From Nodosilinea sp. PGN35 (lineage in GTDB: Bacteria; Cyanobacteriota; Cyanobacteriia; Phormidesmidales; Phormidesmidaceae), in assembly GCF_029109325.1 (NCBI RefSeq), contig NZ_JAQKQJ010000002.1:124001-188000 (forward strand): a stretch of 64,000 bases of DNA. Direction: 5' to 3'. Of this stretch, positions 14,304 to 22,460 are shown in pieces. The notes beneath the pieces were generated by a model. The model was not told where the DNA came from. It searched no databases and was given only the letters and a program-made list of their open reading frames with translations. Numbering within the stretch: position 1 is the stretch's first letter; the number at the start of each line of letters is the position of its first letter. The position numbers and the translations under genes were made by a program.

Positions 14304-14852
14304 ATGACTAACCGGTATGCATTTGTTGGCGGCGAGCAGGGGCCGTGGCAGGTGACCGAGGTGCGGCCTATTTTTGGCGAAGGTCTAGTCCCCGCAAGTC
14401 GAGTCAATGTCGTCAATGAAGCTTTGGTCGAAGCACCCGTCGGCAGTGCCTGGGTACTGCAAAGCTTTGTCAGCAATATCCGCTATTCTAAGCGCGACGA
14501 GTTGACTATGCTCAGAGCCGTACAACCTTCCCTCAACCGTTTAGAAGCCGTTTGTGCCGTGCTAATTCCGATCAAAAAATCAGCTCAGTGGTGGGATCTG
14601 GCTCAGGATGAGCGCCGCGCTATTTTCGAAGACCAGTCTCACCACACGGCGGTGGGCCTAGAGTATCTGCCCGAGGTCGCCCGGCGGCTACACCACTGCC
14701 GCGATCTGGGCGAACCCTTTGATTTTCTGACCTGGTTTGAGTTTGCCCCAGAGCACGTCAATGCCTTTGATGACCTGCTGAACCGCATGCGTGACAGCAA
14801 AGAATGGGAGTATGTAGAACGCGAGGTCGAGGTGCGCTTAGCGAGGGCTTAG
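14304..14852 (+). CDS. cld: Chlorite dismutase family haem protein, short dimeric type
   Basis: At 182 residues it matches the length of the short (clade 2) dimeric chlorite dismutases known from cyanobacteria such as Cyanothece PCC 7425. Residues that in that enzyme bind or shape the haem site fall at the same positions: distal Gln74 and Arg127, proximal His114 (in DQSHHTAVGLEYLPEVARR), and Glu167, which hydrogen-bonds the proximal His. The family converts chlorite to chloride and O2; the natural substrate in cyanobacteria is unclear. A strong AAAGGAGG lies six bases before the ATG. No perchlorate or chlorate genes are nearby. It is preceded by the terminator of the peptide gene and converges with sppA. 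Confidence 0.9.
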   Translation: MTNRYAFVGGEQGPWQVTEVRPIFGEGLVPASRVNVVNEALVEAPVGSAWVLQSFVSNIRYSKRDELTMLRAVQPSLNRLEAVCAVLIPIKKSAQWWDLAQDERRAIFEDQSHHTAVGLEYLPEVARRLHHCRDLGEPFDFLTWFEFAPEHVNAFDDLLNRMRDSKEWEYVEREVEVRLARA

Positions 14853-14917
14853 CAAGGGGTTCGCAGCTACATCACAACAGCCGTAGCCAGATCGTTTTAC
14901 GAACTGGGAGCACGGCC

Positions 14918-16756
14918 TTACTTCACCACAAAGCGGTAGGGCATCAGCAGGTAGATGCCTCTGGGGTCGTTGAGGCTGCGAATTAGCTGCGTGTCGTCCA
15001 CAAACTGAAGCACCTGAGCCGTGAGGGGGTCGTGGCGAGTGGCGCGAGCCGTATCGGCACTGAGAAAAATGCGCAGAAACTGCTGCCACTCGCCGGGCTC
15101 GGGGTATTCCTTTAGCTTCCAGTCTTCACCGAGTTCGGCCAGCTCGGCAGCGGTGGCGATCGCCGCATTGACGCCCCCCAATTCGTCCACCAGGCCCAGA
15201 TCGAGGGCCGCCTGCCCCGACCACACCCGCCCCTGGGCCAGCTCCGCCACCGCCGGGCGCGTCAGGTTGCGCCCTTCGGCCACCCGGTCGAGAAAGCTGT
15301 CGTAGATGGCATCGACAGAGCGCTGCAAAATCGCCAGTTCGGCCTCGGTCTTGGGGCGAGTGCTGGAGAAAATATCGGCCAGTTCGGCAGTTTTGACCCC
15401 GTCCCAGTTGACCCCCACCTTGGTGCCCAGCTCTTCTAGGTTGAGAAAGATGCCGTAGACCCCAATGGAGCCCGTAATCGTGGTGGGCTGGGCCACAATC
15501 GCGTCGGCCTGGGAGGCAATCCAGTAGCCGCCGGAGGCCGCCACATTGCCCATCGACACCACCACGGGCTTACCGGCCTGGCGCACCAGCTGAATTTCGC
15601 GCAGGATCACCTCCGAGGCGGTGGCGCTGCCGCCGGGGCTGTTGACCCGCAGCACCACGGCTTTGACCTCGTCGTCCTGGCGCAGCTGGCGCAGCTGCTG
15701 GGCCAGGGCATTGCCTGCAATAATGCCGCTCTGGCTAAAGTCCCCGTCGCCGCCGTCGAGAATGGGGCCTTCGGCATAGACCAGGGCCACGCGACGGTCG
15801 GAGCGGCGGCTGGTGAGGGGGTCGTCTACGGTTTTGGCGTAGCGGGCCAGGCTAATCTGGCGAAAGTCGAGGTCGCTGTCCTCGGCGCTGAGGCTACCCT
15901 CGCCGGTCAGCTCGCGCAGGGCGGCGATCACTTCGTCTTCGTAGGCGATCGCATCCACTAAATTTTGGGTTTCGGCCTCGGCCCCAAACAGAAATCCCTG
16001 GGTGTTGGCAATGGTTTGCAGCTGCTGGGGCGAAATTTCGCGGGCGGCGGCGGTGTCCGCCAGCAGGTTTTGCCACACATCCCCCAGCAGGCGCTGGGTT
16101 TGCTCCCGCTCTTCAGGGCTCATGGTGTCGCGAATCAGGGGTTCTACCGCCGACTTGTAGCGGCCCACCCGCGTCACCTGCACCCCCACCCCCAGCTTTT
16201 CCAGGGCCTCGGCCTGGTACATAGTCTCGGCGTAGAGGCCGTTCATCTCGATCTCGCCGAAGGGATTGAGGTACAGGGTATCCGCCAGGGCAGCCACGGC
16301 GTACTCCCGCTCGCTCCAGGAGATGTCGTAGGCCACCACGGGCTTGCCCGCCGCCTGAAAGGCCGCGATCGCCGGCTGAATTTCGGCCTGATTGGCCAAC
16401 CCTGTGCCCAGACCCGCCCCGCCACCCTTGAGGTAGAGGGCGACGATGCGATCGTCGGTGGCCGCTGCTTCGAGGCCCAGCACCGCCTGGCGCAGGGTCA
16501 GATCGCTGGGGGCCTGGGTGCCAAACACCAGGGCGCTGGGGTCGATGGTCTCCGGCGAGTCAGGAATCACCGTGGAGAGGTCGTAGACCAGCACTGTGTC
16601 TTTCTCGACTTCGGGGGCATCCCCCTCTTTGCCCAGGCCCGCCACGATCACGCCTACCAGCCCCATCGCCCCCAGGGCGAGCAAAAAGCCCAGCAGCAAA
16701 AAGAATAAAATCGACCCGGTCAGGCTGGCCAGGGTGTACTTCAGAAATTGCCGCAT
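14918..16756 (-). CDS. sppA: Signal peptide peptidase SppA, 67K type
   Basis: The 612-residue membrane-bound protease IV digests signal peptides left in the membrane after secretion. It has an N-terminal membrane anchor (about 13-40, ending VGVIVAGLGK), then two S49 protease domains as in the long E. coli-type enzyme. The catalytic dyad is visible as Lys201 in VGRYKSAVEP (first domain) and Ser408 in VAASGGYWIASQAD (second domain). Length is normal for the family. It is the last gene of a minus-strand run with tatA (33 bp upstream), consistent with a protein-export context. Confidence 0.95.
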   Translation of the reverse strand: MRQFLKYTLASLTGSILFFLLLGFLLALGAMGLVGVIVAGLGKEGDAPEVEKDTVLVYDLSTVIPDSPETIDPSALVFGTQAPSDLTLRQAVLGLEAAATDDRIVALYLKGGGAGLGTGLANQAEIQPAIAAFQAAGKPVVAYDISWSEREYAVAALADTLYLNPFGEIEMNGLYAETMYQAEALEKLGVGVQVTRVGRYKSAVEPLIRDTMSPEEREQTQRLLGDVWQNLLADTAAAREISPQQLQTIANTQGFLFGAEAETQNLVDAIAYEDEVIAALRELTGEGSLSAEDSDLDFRQISLARYAKTVDDPLTSRRSDRRVALVYAEGPILDGGDGDFSQSGIIAGNALAQQLRQLRQDDEVKAVVLRVNSPGGSATASEVILREIQLVRQAGKPVVVSMGNVAASGGYWIASQADAIVAQPTTITGSIGVYGIFLNLEELGTKVGVNWDGVKTAELADIFSSTRPKTEAELAILQRSVDAIYDSFLDRVAEGRNLTRPAVAELAQGRVWSGQAALDLGLVDELGGVNAAIATAAELAELGEDWKLKEYPEPGEWQQFLRIFLSADTARATRHDPLTAQVLQFVDDTQLIRSLNDPRGIYLLMPYRFVVK

Positions 16757-16789
16757 GGGGATAGCGCTAGGGGGTTTAAGAAAGGTGAG

Positions 16790-16987
16790 TTATCGATACA
16801 CGTCAGCGTCTTCGGCGTCGTCGTAGGTGTCAATAGCCCCGTCGTCAGGGTTCTGGCTCATTTCTTCTTTGAAGCCGCGCAGGGTTTTGCCCAGGGCGCT
16901 GCCCAGCTCAGGGATTTTTTTGGGGCCGAAGATCAGCACGGCCACCCCAATGACGAGAACAACTTCAGTCCAGCCGAGGTTAAACAT
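16790..16987 (-). CDS. tatA: Sec-independent translocase subunit TatA/E
   Basis: The 65-residue protein has one N-terminal membrane helix (about 5-21, TEVVLVIGVAVLIFGP), the FGPKKIPELG hinge, and an amphipathic helix (SALGKTLRGFKEEM) followed by an acidic tail. These are the defining TatA features. TatA multimers form the pore that carries folded twin-arginine proteins across the membrane; the LD-carboxypeptidase at 27360 is one possible client in this window. TatC is not nearby. Confidence 0.93.
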   Translation of the reverse strand: MFNLGWTEVVLVIGVAVLIFGPKKIPELGSALGKTLRGFKEEMSQNPDDGAIDTYDDAEDADVYR

Positions 16988-17059
16988 GGCGCTAGGGGGT
17001 TGGAGGTTTGTCTAAACTATACAGCCTGGGGCCAGAGGACGGGGTGCTGGAGCCAGCGC

Positions 17060-18262
17060 CTACACCGCCGCCGCCGCTGGGGCAAAGCGAAAGCCCGCCT
17101 GGCGAATGCGATCCATCGCGACGGCCAGGCGATCGCGATCGGCAATCAGGCTGACGCGAATATAGCCCTCGCCGCCGGGGCCAAAGGCGTTGCCGGGGGT
17201 GACCACCACGCCGGTTTCTTGCAGTACCGAGAGGGCAAAGTCGGTGGAGGTGCTGTCGGGGGGGCAGGGCACCCACAGGTACATCGTCGCCTGGGGTTTT
17301 GCCACCGTCCAGCCCAGGGAGGCAAACTCGTCGATTAAAAAGTCGCGGCGACTAGAATAGCGCTGCTGCACTTCTTCTAGATAGTGGTCGGGCAGCGACA
17401 GGGCTGTCTCTGCCGCCCGCTGCAGGGCCGCAAAAATGCCGTAGTCGAGGTTGGTTTTCAGCGTGCGCAGCCCCTGAATAATGTGGGAGTTGCCCACCAC
17501 AAAGCCCACCCGCCAGCCCGCCATGTTGTAGGTCTTCGAGAGAGTATGGAATTCAACGCCGACCTCCTTGCCGCCGGGGATCTCCAGCAGGCTGGTGGGC
17601 TGGTAGCCGTCAAAGGCCAGCTCGGCGTAGCAGAGGTCGTGCACCAGCAAAATCTGGTGGCGGTGGGCAAACTCCACCGCCTGCTCAAAAAACTCGCGGG
17701 GGGCGGTGGCGGCGGTGGGGTTGTTGGGATAGTTAAAGAACAGCGCCTTGGCCCGCTGGGCCACCTCGGTCGGAATAGCGTCAAAGTCGATCAGCCAGTT
17801 GTTGGCGGCACTGAGGTGCAGGTTGTAGATCTCGGCTCCGGCGATCGCAGGCCCCCTAAAGTGGGCCGGGTAGGCCGGGGTGGGCACCAGCACCAGGTCG
17901 CCGGGGTTGATAAACGCCATCGCCAGGTGGGTAATGCCCTCCTTACTGCCCAGCAGGGGCAGGGCCTCGGCGGTGGGGTCGAGGGCCACCCCGTAGCGGC
18001 GACCGTACCAGTCGGTGATGGCGGTACGAAAGCTGGCGGTGCCCTCAAAGGGCGGGTAGCCGTGGGTACTGGCATCGCCGATCGCCGCCCGAGCCGCCTC
18101 CACTACCGGGGCCGGGGTGGGGCCATCGGGGTTGCCCATACCCAGGTCAATCAGATCGAGGCCCTGTTCGCGGGCGCGGGCCTTCAGCTCATCTAGACGG
18201 GCAAACACGTAGGGCGGCAGGGCGCTGAGGCGGTGGGCGGTGGGCATCCAGTCGAGGGTCAT
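17060..18262 (-). CDS. Class I/II PLP aminotransferase (aspartate or LL-diaminopimelate type)
   Basis: This 400-residue fold-type I aminotransferase has the N-terminal LDLIDLGMGNPDGPTP, the substrate loop HGYPPFEGTASFRTAI, NYPNNPTAATAP, and the PLP-binding Lys243 in SKTYNMAGWRVGF. Cyanobacterial relatives are annotated as aspartate or LL-diaminopimelate aminotransferase (lysine pathway); the exact substrate cannot be read from the sequence. Its start overlaps the stop of the iron-ADH gene by 4 bp (ATGA), so the two are translationally coupled. Confidence 0.85.
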   Translation of the reverse strand: MTLDWMPTAHRLSALPPYVFARLDELKARAREQGLDLIDLGMGNPDGPTPAPVVEAARAAIGDASTHGYPPFEGTASFRTAITDWYGRRYGVALDPTAEALPLLGSKEGITHLAMAFINPGDLVLVPTPAYPAHFRGPAIAGAEIYNLHLSAANNWLIDFDAIPTEVAQRAKALFFNYPNNPTAATAPREFFEQAVEFAHRHQILLVHDLCYAELAFDGYQPTSLLEIPGGKEVGVEFHTLSKTYNMAGWRVGFVVGNSHIIQGLRTLKTNLDYGIFAALQRAAETALSLPDHYLEEVQQRYSSRRDFLIDEFASLGWTVAKPQATMYLWVPCPPDSTSTDFALSVLQETGVVVTPGNAFGPGGEGYIRVSLIADRDRLAVAMDRIRQAGFRFAPAAAAV

Positions 18263-19419
18263 GGCTGCACCTCCGGGGCAACACTAGAAGAAGAAGAACG
18301 AACCGAGGTCGGGGCCTTGGGCCGCAGCTCTGGGCACAGGGGCGACACCATGGCCGCCATCACCGCCTCGGGGGCCACCGTAAAGGGCAGGTGGTGAATG
18401 TCAGAACCTTCCCGACAGGCAAACTCCGCCGCCCGCTGGAGATCGCCCAGGGCAATGTCGCCCAGGCCCAGATCGCTCAGGGTTTGGGGCAGCCCAGCGG
18501 CTTTGTAGAAGGGCAGCAGCTGCTGGCGGGCGGCCCTGGCCAGGGCCGCGTTGCCCCCCATTTCTTCAAGGCGCAGCTGCACCAAAATGCCGTAGGCCAC
18601 TTTCTCGCCGTGGAGAATGCCGTGGCTAGCGGGCAGCTGGGTGAGGCCGTTGTGCACCGCATGGGCCGCCACGGTGCGGCACTGGGCACCGCCGATGCCG
18701 CCCACCACCCCCGCCAGCAGCACCGTGGCATCGACCACCTCCTGCCACTCGGGGCCGCCCCACTGGCCCAGGGCCGCCGGGGTTTTTTGCAGCAAAATAT
18801 CGCGCAGCACCCGGGCCTGCTGCACCGCCGCCACCATCAGGGTCTGCTGGCTGGTGCCGCTGCTGATCGCCGCCTCGTACCACTTGGCCAGCCCATCGCC
18901 AATGCCCGCCACCAGGGTGCGCCGGGGGGCAGTGCGAATCAGGGCGTAGTCGAGAATTAGCAGGCTGGGGCAGGTCTCCAGGGCCACGTCGTAGAGAAAG
19001 GCCCCCTGGTCGGAGTACACGTTAGACAGCGCCGTCCAGGCGGCGCAGGTGGCCCCCGAGGTGGGCACCGTCACCACGGGCCGCCGGATCTGGTGGGCCA
19101 GCAGCTTGGCGGCATCCAGCGCTTTGCCGCCGCCGATGCCAATTACCATGTCGGCCCGGTGCCCGGCGGCGGCAGAGCGCAGGTGAGCCAGGGCCGCTTC
19201 GCTACAGTCGCTGCCGTAGGAGGCCGTCTGGGCCGCCAGACCCGCTGCCCCCAGGGCGACAGTCAGGGGCTCGGCCAGCCTCAGGCTGCGGCTGCCGCCC
19301 ACAACTAGAGGACGCCGACCCAGGCGGGCGATTGCCTCTCCCTGGGCCGCCAAAACCCCATCGCCCCGAACAACCTGGGCCGGAGCGATGGCAAGGATGG
19401 GTAGTTGAGCGATGGTCAT
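18259..19419 (-). CDS. Iron-containing alcohol dehydrogenase / glycerol dehydrogenase family protein
   Basis: The 386-residue protein has the NAD-binding motif VIGIGGGKALDAAKLLAHQ and VPTSGATCAAWTALSNVY of the glycerol dehydrogenase family. Candidate metal ligands are Asp in AGIGDGLAKWYEA and the His residues in VHNGLTQLPASHGILHGEKV. Family members oxidise glycerol or related polyols using Zn or Fe. Coupling with an aminotransferase gene suggests a conserved cyanobacterial pair, but the substrate is unknown. Confidence 0.85.
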   Translation of the reverse strand: MTIAQLPILAIAPAQVVRGDGVLAAQGEAIARLGRRPLVVGGSRSLRLAEPLTVALGAAGLAAQTASYGSDCSEAALAHLRSAAAGHRADMVIGIGGGKALDAAKLLAHQIRRPVVTVPTSGATCAAWTALSNVYSDQGAFLYDVALETCPSLLILDYALIRTAPRRTLVAGIGDGLAKWYEAAISSGTSQQTLMVAAVQQARVLRDILLQKTPAALGQWGGPEWQEVVDATVLLAGVVGGIGGAQCRTVAAHAVHNGLTQLPASHGILHGEKVAYGILVQLRLEEMGGNAALARAARQQLLPFYKAAGLPQTLSDLGLGDIALGDLQRAAEFACREGSDIHHLPFTVAPEAVMAAMVSPLCPELRPKAPTSVRSSSSSVAPEVQP

Positions 19420-19457
19420 AGACAGAGAGCGGGGGGTAAAGAAGGTAGGAGCCTGGC

Positions 19458-19964
19458 CTAGGCAGGGAGCTGAGCCCAGGAGTTGCGGTCGATCTGCACC
19501 TGGAACGGTTCCTCAGAACCCCTGGGCGTGGGCTGAATCTGACCCAGGTATAGCAGCCGCGAGACACCGTCGGCATCGTGGATAACCGTGCGGGCGCGGA
19601 TGGTTGCGACCTGCCCCGGCAGGCCCAGGCGGTAGGGCTTAAACAGGTTGCTAGCGGCCTGGTGCAGGGTGGCATCCAGCGTTTCGGGGGTAATCGCCGA
19701 GGGCACCGTGATCACAATCTGGCTGGCCCCCGAGTCGTAGACCGTCGTGTAGGGAATGGCACCCTCCACAGCGGTACGGCTAAAGGGCTCAAAGCTCAGA
19801 CCCAGCAGACCCACCGTGAGCACGGCGGCAAACCCGGTTGCCCCCACCAGGCGAAACCGCAGCCCCCACTTGAGGACAAAGGCCAGAACCGTTAGCGCAG
19901 CTAGGGCCAGGGTGCCAAAGCCAGCCCACTGGGTGGCGGTTAAAAAATCAGCGGGGCTGGGCAT
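19458..19964 (-). CDS. Ycf51-like membrane protein
   Basis: The 168-residue protein has two membrane segments near the N-terminus (about 14-30 and 37-55, GLLGLSFEPFSRT following) and a soluble domain with IPYTTVYDSGASQIVITVPS and ETLDATLHQAASNLFKPYRLG. This layout fits the cyanobacterial and plastid Ycf51 family, whose function is unknown. It is the first gene of the minus-strand run down to sppA. Confidence 0.7.
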   Translation of the reverse strand: MPSPADFLTATQWAGFGTLALAALTVLAFVLKWGLRFRLVGATGFAAVLTVGLLGLSFEPFSRTAVEGAIPYTTVYDSGASQIVITVPSAITPETLDATLHQAASNLFKPYRLGLPGQVATIRARTVIHDADGVSRLLYLGQIQPTPRGSEEPFQVQIDRNSWAQLPA

Positions 19965-20318
19965 GGTGCGATCGCGTCCTTAGACTAGGGCAGCTAGAGT
20001 ATTCCAAGATATCGCAGAAGCCCGGCCTCAATTCGAACGGCGGCGGTCTTGGCCTCTGGCATCGAGCCATACTCTTCGATCTACGATCCTATCAGCAGTT
20101 TCCGGTCTTTGCGGTACCGGGGCCAAATGAAGGCGATCGCCCCTCAGCCTGCGCCACCGCCGCCGCCTCAATCTCCCCTGGGCCAAGGCCGCACCAGGGC
20201 CATTAATCTCGGTTCTGAGCCGTCCGGAACCCACCCAGTTGGCACTATCAAAACTCAATAAATTAGGTTGTAAACCTACCCAAGACAGGGTAAAACTTGA
20301 AGCCGTAGCAATATAGCG
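19965..20318. other. Intergenic region between divergent genes, no gene seen
   Basis: 354 bp between the Ycf51-like gene and the lipoprotein gene. A 70-codon open frame at 20049 has low-complexity Pro and no ribosome-binding site, so it is not called. The stretch just before 20319 (AAATTAGGTTGTAAAC) is AT-rich and is the likely promoter zone for the lipoprotein. Confidence 0.4.
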
Positions 20319-20912
20319 ATGGCGGCAGCGATGACACAGGTAGCAAAAACAGGCATGGGCAAACGGCGACGGAGCATGGGTGGGGTAGGGCTGCTGCTGC
20401 CGCTGCTGCTGCTGGGCTGCGGGTCATCTAAGGTTGCCCAGTGCAATCAGCTGGCCGAGGTGGTCAACCAGACCCAGGGCTTTATGCAGGAGTTTGAAGC
20501 CGAGATTCAAACCTTTAGTGAAAGTGCAGCCCAGGTCAAAAACCTAGACGATATCAAGCTCGCCGCCAGTCAGTACACCACCGCCGTCGATAAAGTCGTC
20601 ACCAACCTCGATGGGCTGGTGGGCGATCTCCAGGCCACCACCCTGCGGGACGAAGACCTCAGCCGGTTTAGGGACGACTATGTGGTCGTGGTGCAGGGCT
20701 TTAGCAGTGCCCTCACCGACGCTCGCCAGGCCATGGATCTGGTAGTTCAGGTGGAGTCAGAGGCCGAGCTGCCCGCCAAAATTGAAGAGTCTCAGCAGCA
20801 GACCATGACGGCGGTCTCCTCCATTGAGACCCTCTCTCAAAACGAATCTCAGCTGATCAACGAAGTCAACGGCTACTGCGGTGCTGCCCAGCCCGCCGAT
20901 ACCGGCTCCTAG
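20319..20912 (+). CDS. Predicted lipoprotein of unknown function
   Basis: The 197-residue protein has a basic n-region (GKRRRSMGG), a Leu-rich h-region and lipobox LLLGC with lipidation Cys34; in-frame ATGs at codons 13 and 20 would give more typical signal peptides. The mature part is almost entirely helical and acidic, with regularly spaced hydrophobic residues, suggesting a helical bundle. Two Cys besides the lipid Cys (CNQLAEV and NGYCGAAQ) could form a disulfide. I recognise no named family. Confidence 0.75.
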   Translation: MAAAMTQVAKTGMGKRRRSMGGVGLLLPLLLLGCGSSKVAQCNQLAEVVNQTQGFMQEFEAEIQTFSESAAQVKNLDDIKLAASQYTTAVDKVVTNLDGLVGDLQATTLRDEDLSRFRDDYVVVVQGFSSALTDARQAMDLVVQVESEAELPAKIEESQQQTMTAVSSIETLSQNESQLINEVNGYCGAAQPADTGS

Positions 20913-20932
20913 CCAGGCCCCGGGCAAAAACC

Positions 20933-20974
20933 GGCCCTGGCCCCCCATAACCCACAGAAGTCCTGGCCAGGGCC
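20933..20974 (+). terminator. Stem-loop after the lipoprotein gene, possible terminator
   Basis: A perfect 10-bp stem GGCCCTGGCC / GGCCAGGGCC with a 22-base loop lies 20 bp after the stop codon. It is followed only by ACCGTTTCC, so the T-run is poor. Confidence 0.45.
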
Positions 20975-21393
20975 ACCGTTTCCCCGTCAGTTTGCCCATT
21001 GGGGAAAATTAACTTCTGAGCATTTTGCTCCCCAAGATGAAGCATTTTCTTCAACTAAACCTATACTTTGAATTCTGATTAAACCTGCCGGTGTAGAAAG
21101 CCACAGAAATTGTGAGCTTGGGCTATGTTAGGGGCAGAGTAGCGCCTGGCGACAGCGCGGCGATCGGGGGCTGTGGCGGCTTGGCTGCTCCTGGGGCAGC
21201 TAGCTGACAGGCCGAGGTGGCGCTGGCAGCCGGTCCTAAGATTGAGCGTCTAATCTTCTAGACGAATCAGTTTTAGATTGGCTAAATGCAGTGCCTTCGC
21301 CCTAGGCGGCAGTTTTCCTCGCGTTAGTGTTCTCTGTAAGTTACTGAGGCTAAAAAAATCCGTAATTTACTTAGTCTGAGTAATCGTTATCCT
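20975..21393. other. Intergenic region, no gene seen
   Basis: About 420 bp with no supported gene. It contains a small inverted repeat CGTCTA/TAGACG near 21247 and an AT-rich stretch with several A/T runs just before the GTG start at 21394, probably the promoter zone. Confidence 0.35.
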
Positions 21394-22323
21394 GTGACCC
21401 ACCAGTCTCAAGTTCCGCCCGACCTAAAAGATGATTTGCTGCGGGCCGTAGACAACAGCCCCGCAGACTGGATTTTGCTCAATCTAGCCCTCAGCACCAT
21501 GAAAATGGGCGGCCACCGCTACGGCGCATTTTTAGATGCTGCCACCACTGCGGCCAAGCTGGCGATCTACAGCACCTTTATTGAGCAGGGCAACAACATT
21601 CGCAAGACCGGCTTTTTGTACCACGTGGAGCCCAAACGGGTCAAAGCCATTGTGCAGGAGATTCAGGTCGCCCTGGCGGAGGGGCAGAGCCTCAAGGTGC
21701 TCAACTCCAAAGAGCCCTACTACCTGATTGCTCTACCCTTTCTCTGGCAGGAGCACTTTCCCTGCGCCTCCGGTGAGACGCGAGTGCGACTTCAGGGGTT
21801 GACCCCCGGCGAGCGCAAAAGCATTGAAGAGAGCCTGCCCCCCAGCGCTCCCCAGGCCCGCATCCTCGACCAGGTAGAGTTCACTGAGCTGATGGAGCTG
21901 CTCCATCAAATGTCCCAGGAGGAGCTCCCCGAGGGCCAGCGCATGCCCTTCAGCGACGCCCTGATGTCCCACATCAAGTTTCGGCTGCTGCACTCCGGCA
22001 CCGTGATTCAGATTGATTCGCCCCTGGTAGATATTCCCCTATTTGCCCTGGCTAGCGAGTCCTATTCCCCCAAGGGAGAGCAGGAGCGGGTCTTTGCCAT
22101 GATCGACGATGTAGCCCGATTCTTTAGCCTGCTGCAGGCCTGGGTGCGCGAAGATGAAGGCGTACTGCGGGGAGTGGAAGTCTTTGATGTCGCCCCTCAA
22201 GATCGAAAGGCCGCCCTAGAAGAACTCGACGACATGCTGCGAGCCTGGGCCGACAAATACCACCAGGACGGCGGCCTGCCCATGGTGCTCCAGTTTGCGG
22301 CGGGTCGTCGGGAGTATGACTGA
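21394..22323 (+). CDS. Conserved-looking protein of unknown function
   Basis: The 309-residue soluble protein starts with GTG. No signal peptide or membrane segment is seen. The N-terminal part includes ADWILLNLALSTMKMGGHRY and AAKLAIYSTFIEQGNNIRKT; the C-terminal part is acidic and helical (LEELDDMLRAWADKYHQDGG). Composition and codon use match neighbouring chromosomal genes. I do not recognise a family and see no catalytic motif. It lies 137 bp upstream of crtD on the same strand, but their spacing does not require an operon. Confidence 0.75.
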   Translation: MTHQSQVPPDLKDDLLRAVDNSPADWILLNLALSTMKMGGHRYGAFLDAATTAAKLAIYSTFIEQGNNIRKTGFLYHVEPKRVKAIVQEIQVALAEGQSLKVLNSKEPYYLIALPFLWQEHFPCASGETRVRLQGLTPGERKSIEESLPPSAPQARILDQVEFTELMELLHQMSQEELPEGQRMPFSDALMSHIKFRLLHSGTVIQIDSPLVDIPLFALASESYSPKGEQERVFAMIDDVARFFSLLQAWVREDEGVLRGVEVFDVAPQDRKAALEELDDMLRAWADKYHQDGGLPMVLQFAAGRREYD

Positions 22324-22460
22324 GAGTATCTTACAGACCGTCGGTGCTAGACGATTGCTAGATACCAAAATACCTCCGCAGGACGGGCACCGCCATAAGC
22401 AGGCTGACCCCACCCTCTGGTTGGGCTAAGCTGAGGATGGCGTAACGAAATGTAAAGTAC

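Noticed and set aside
20049..20261. 70-codon open frame between the Ycf51-like and lipoprotein genes
   Set aside because: Pro-rich low-complexity translation without a ribosome-binding site.
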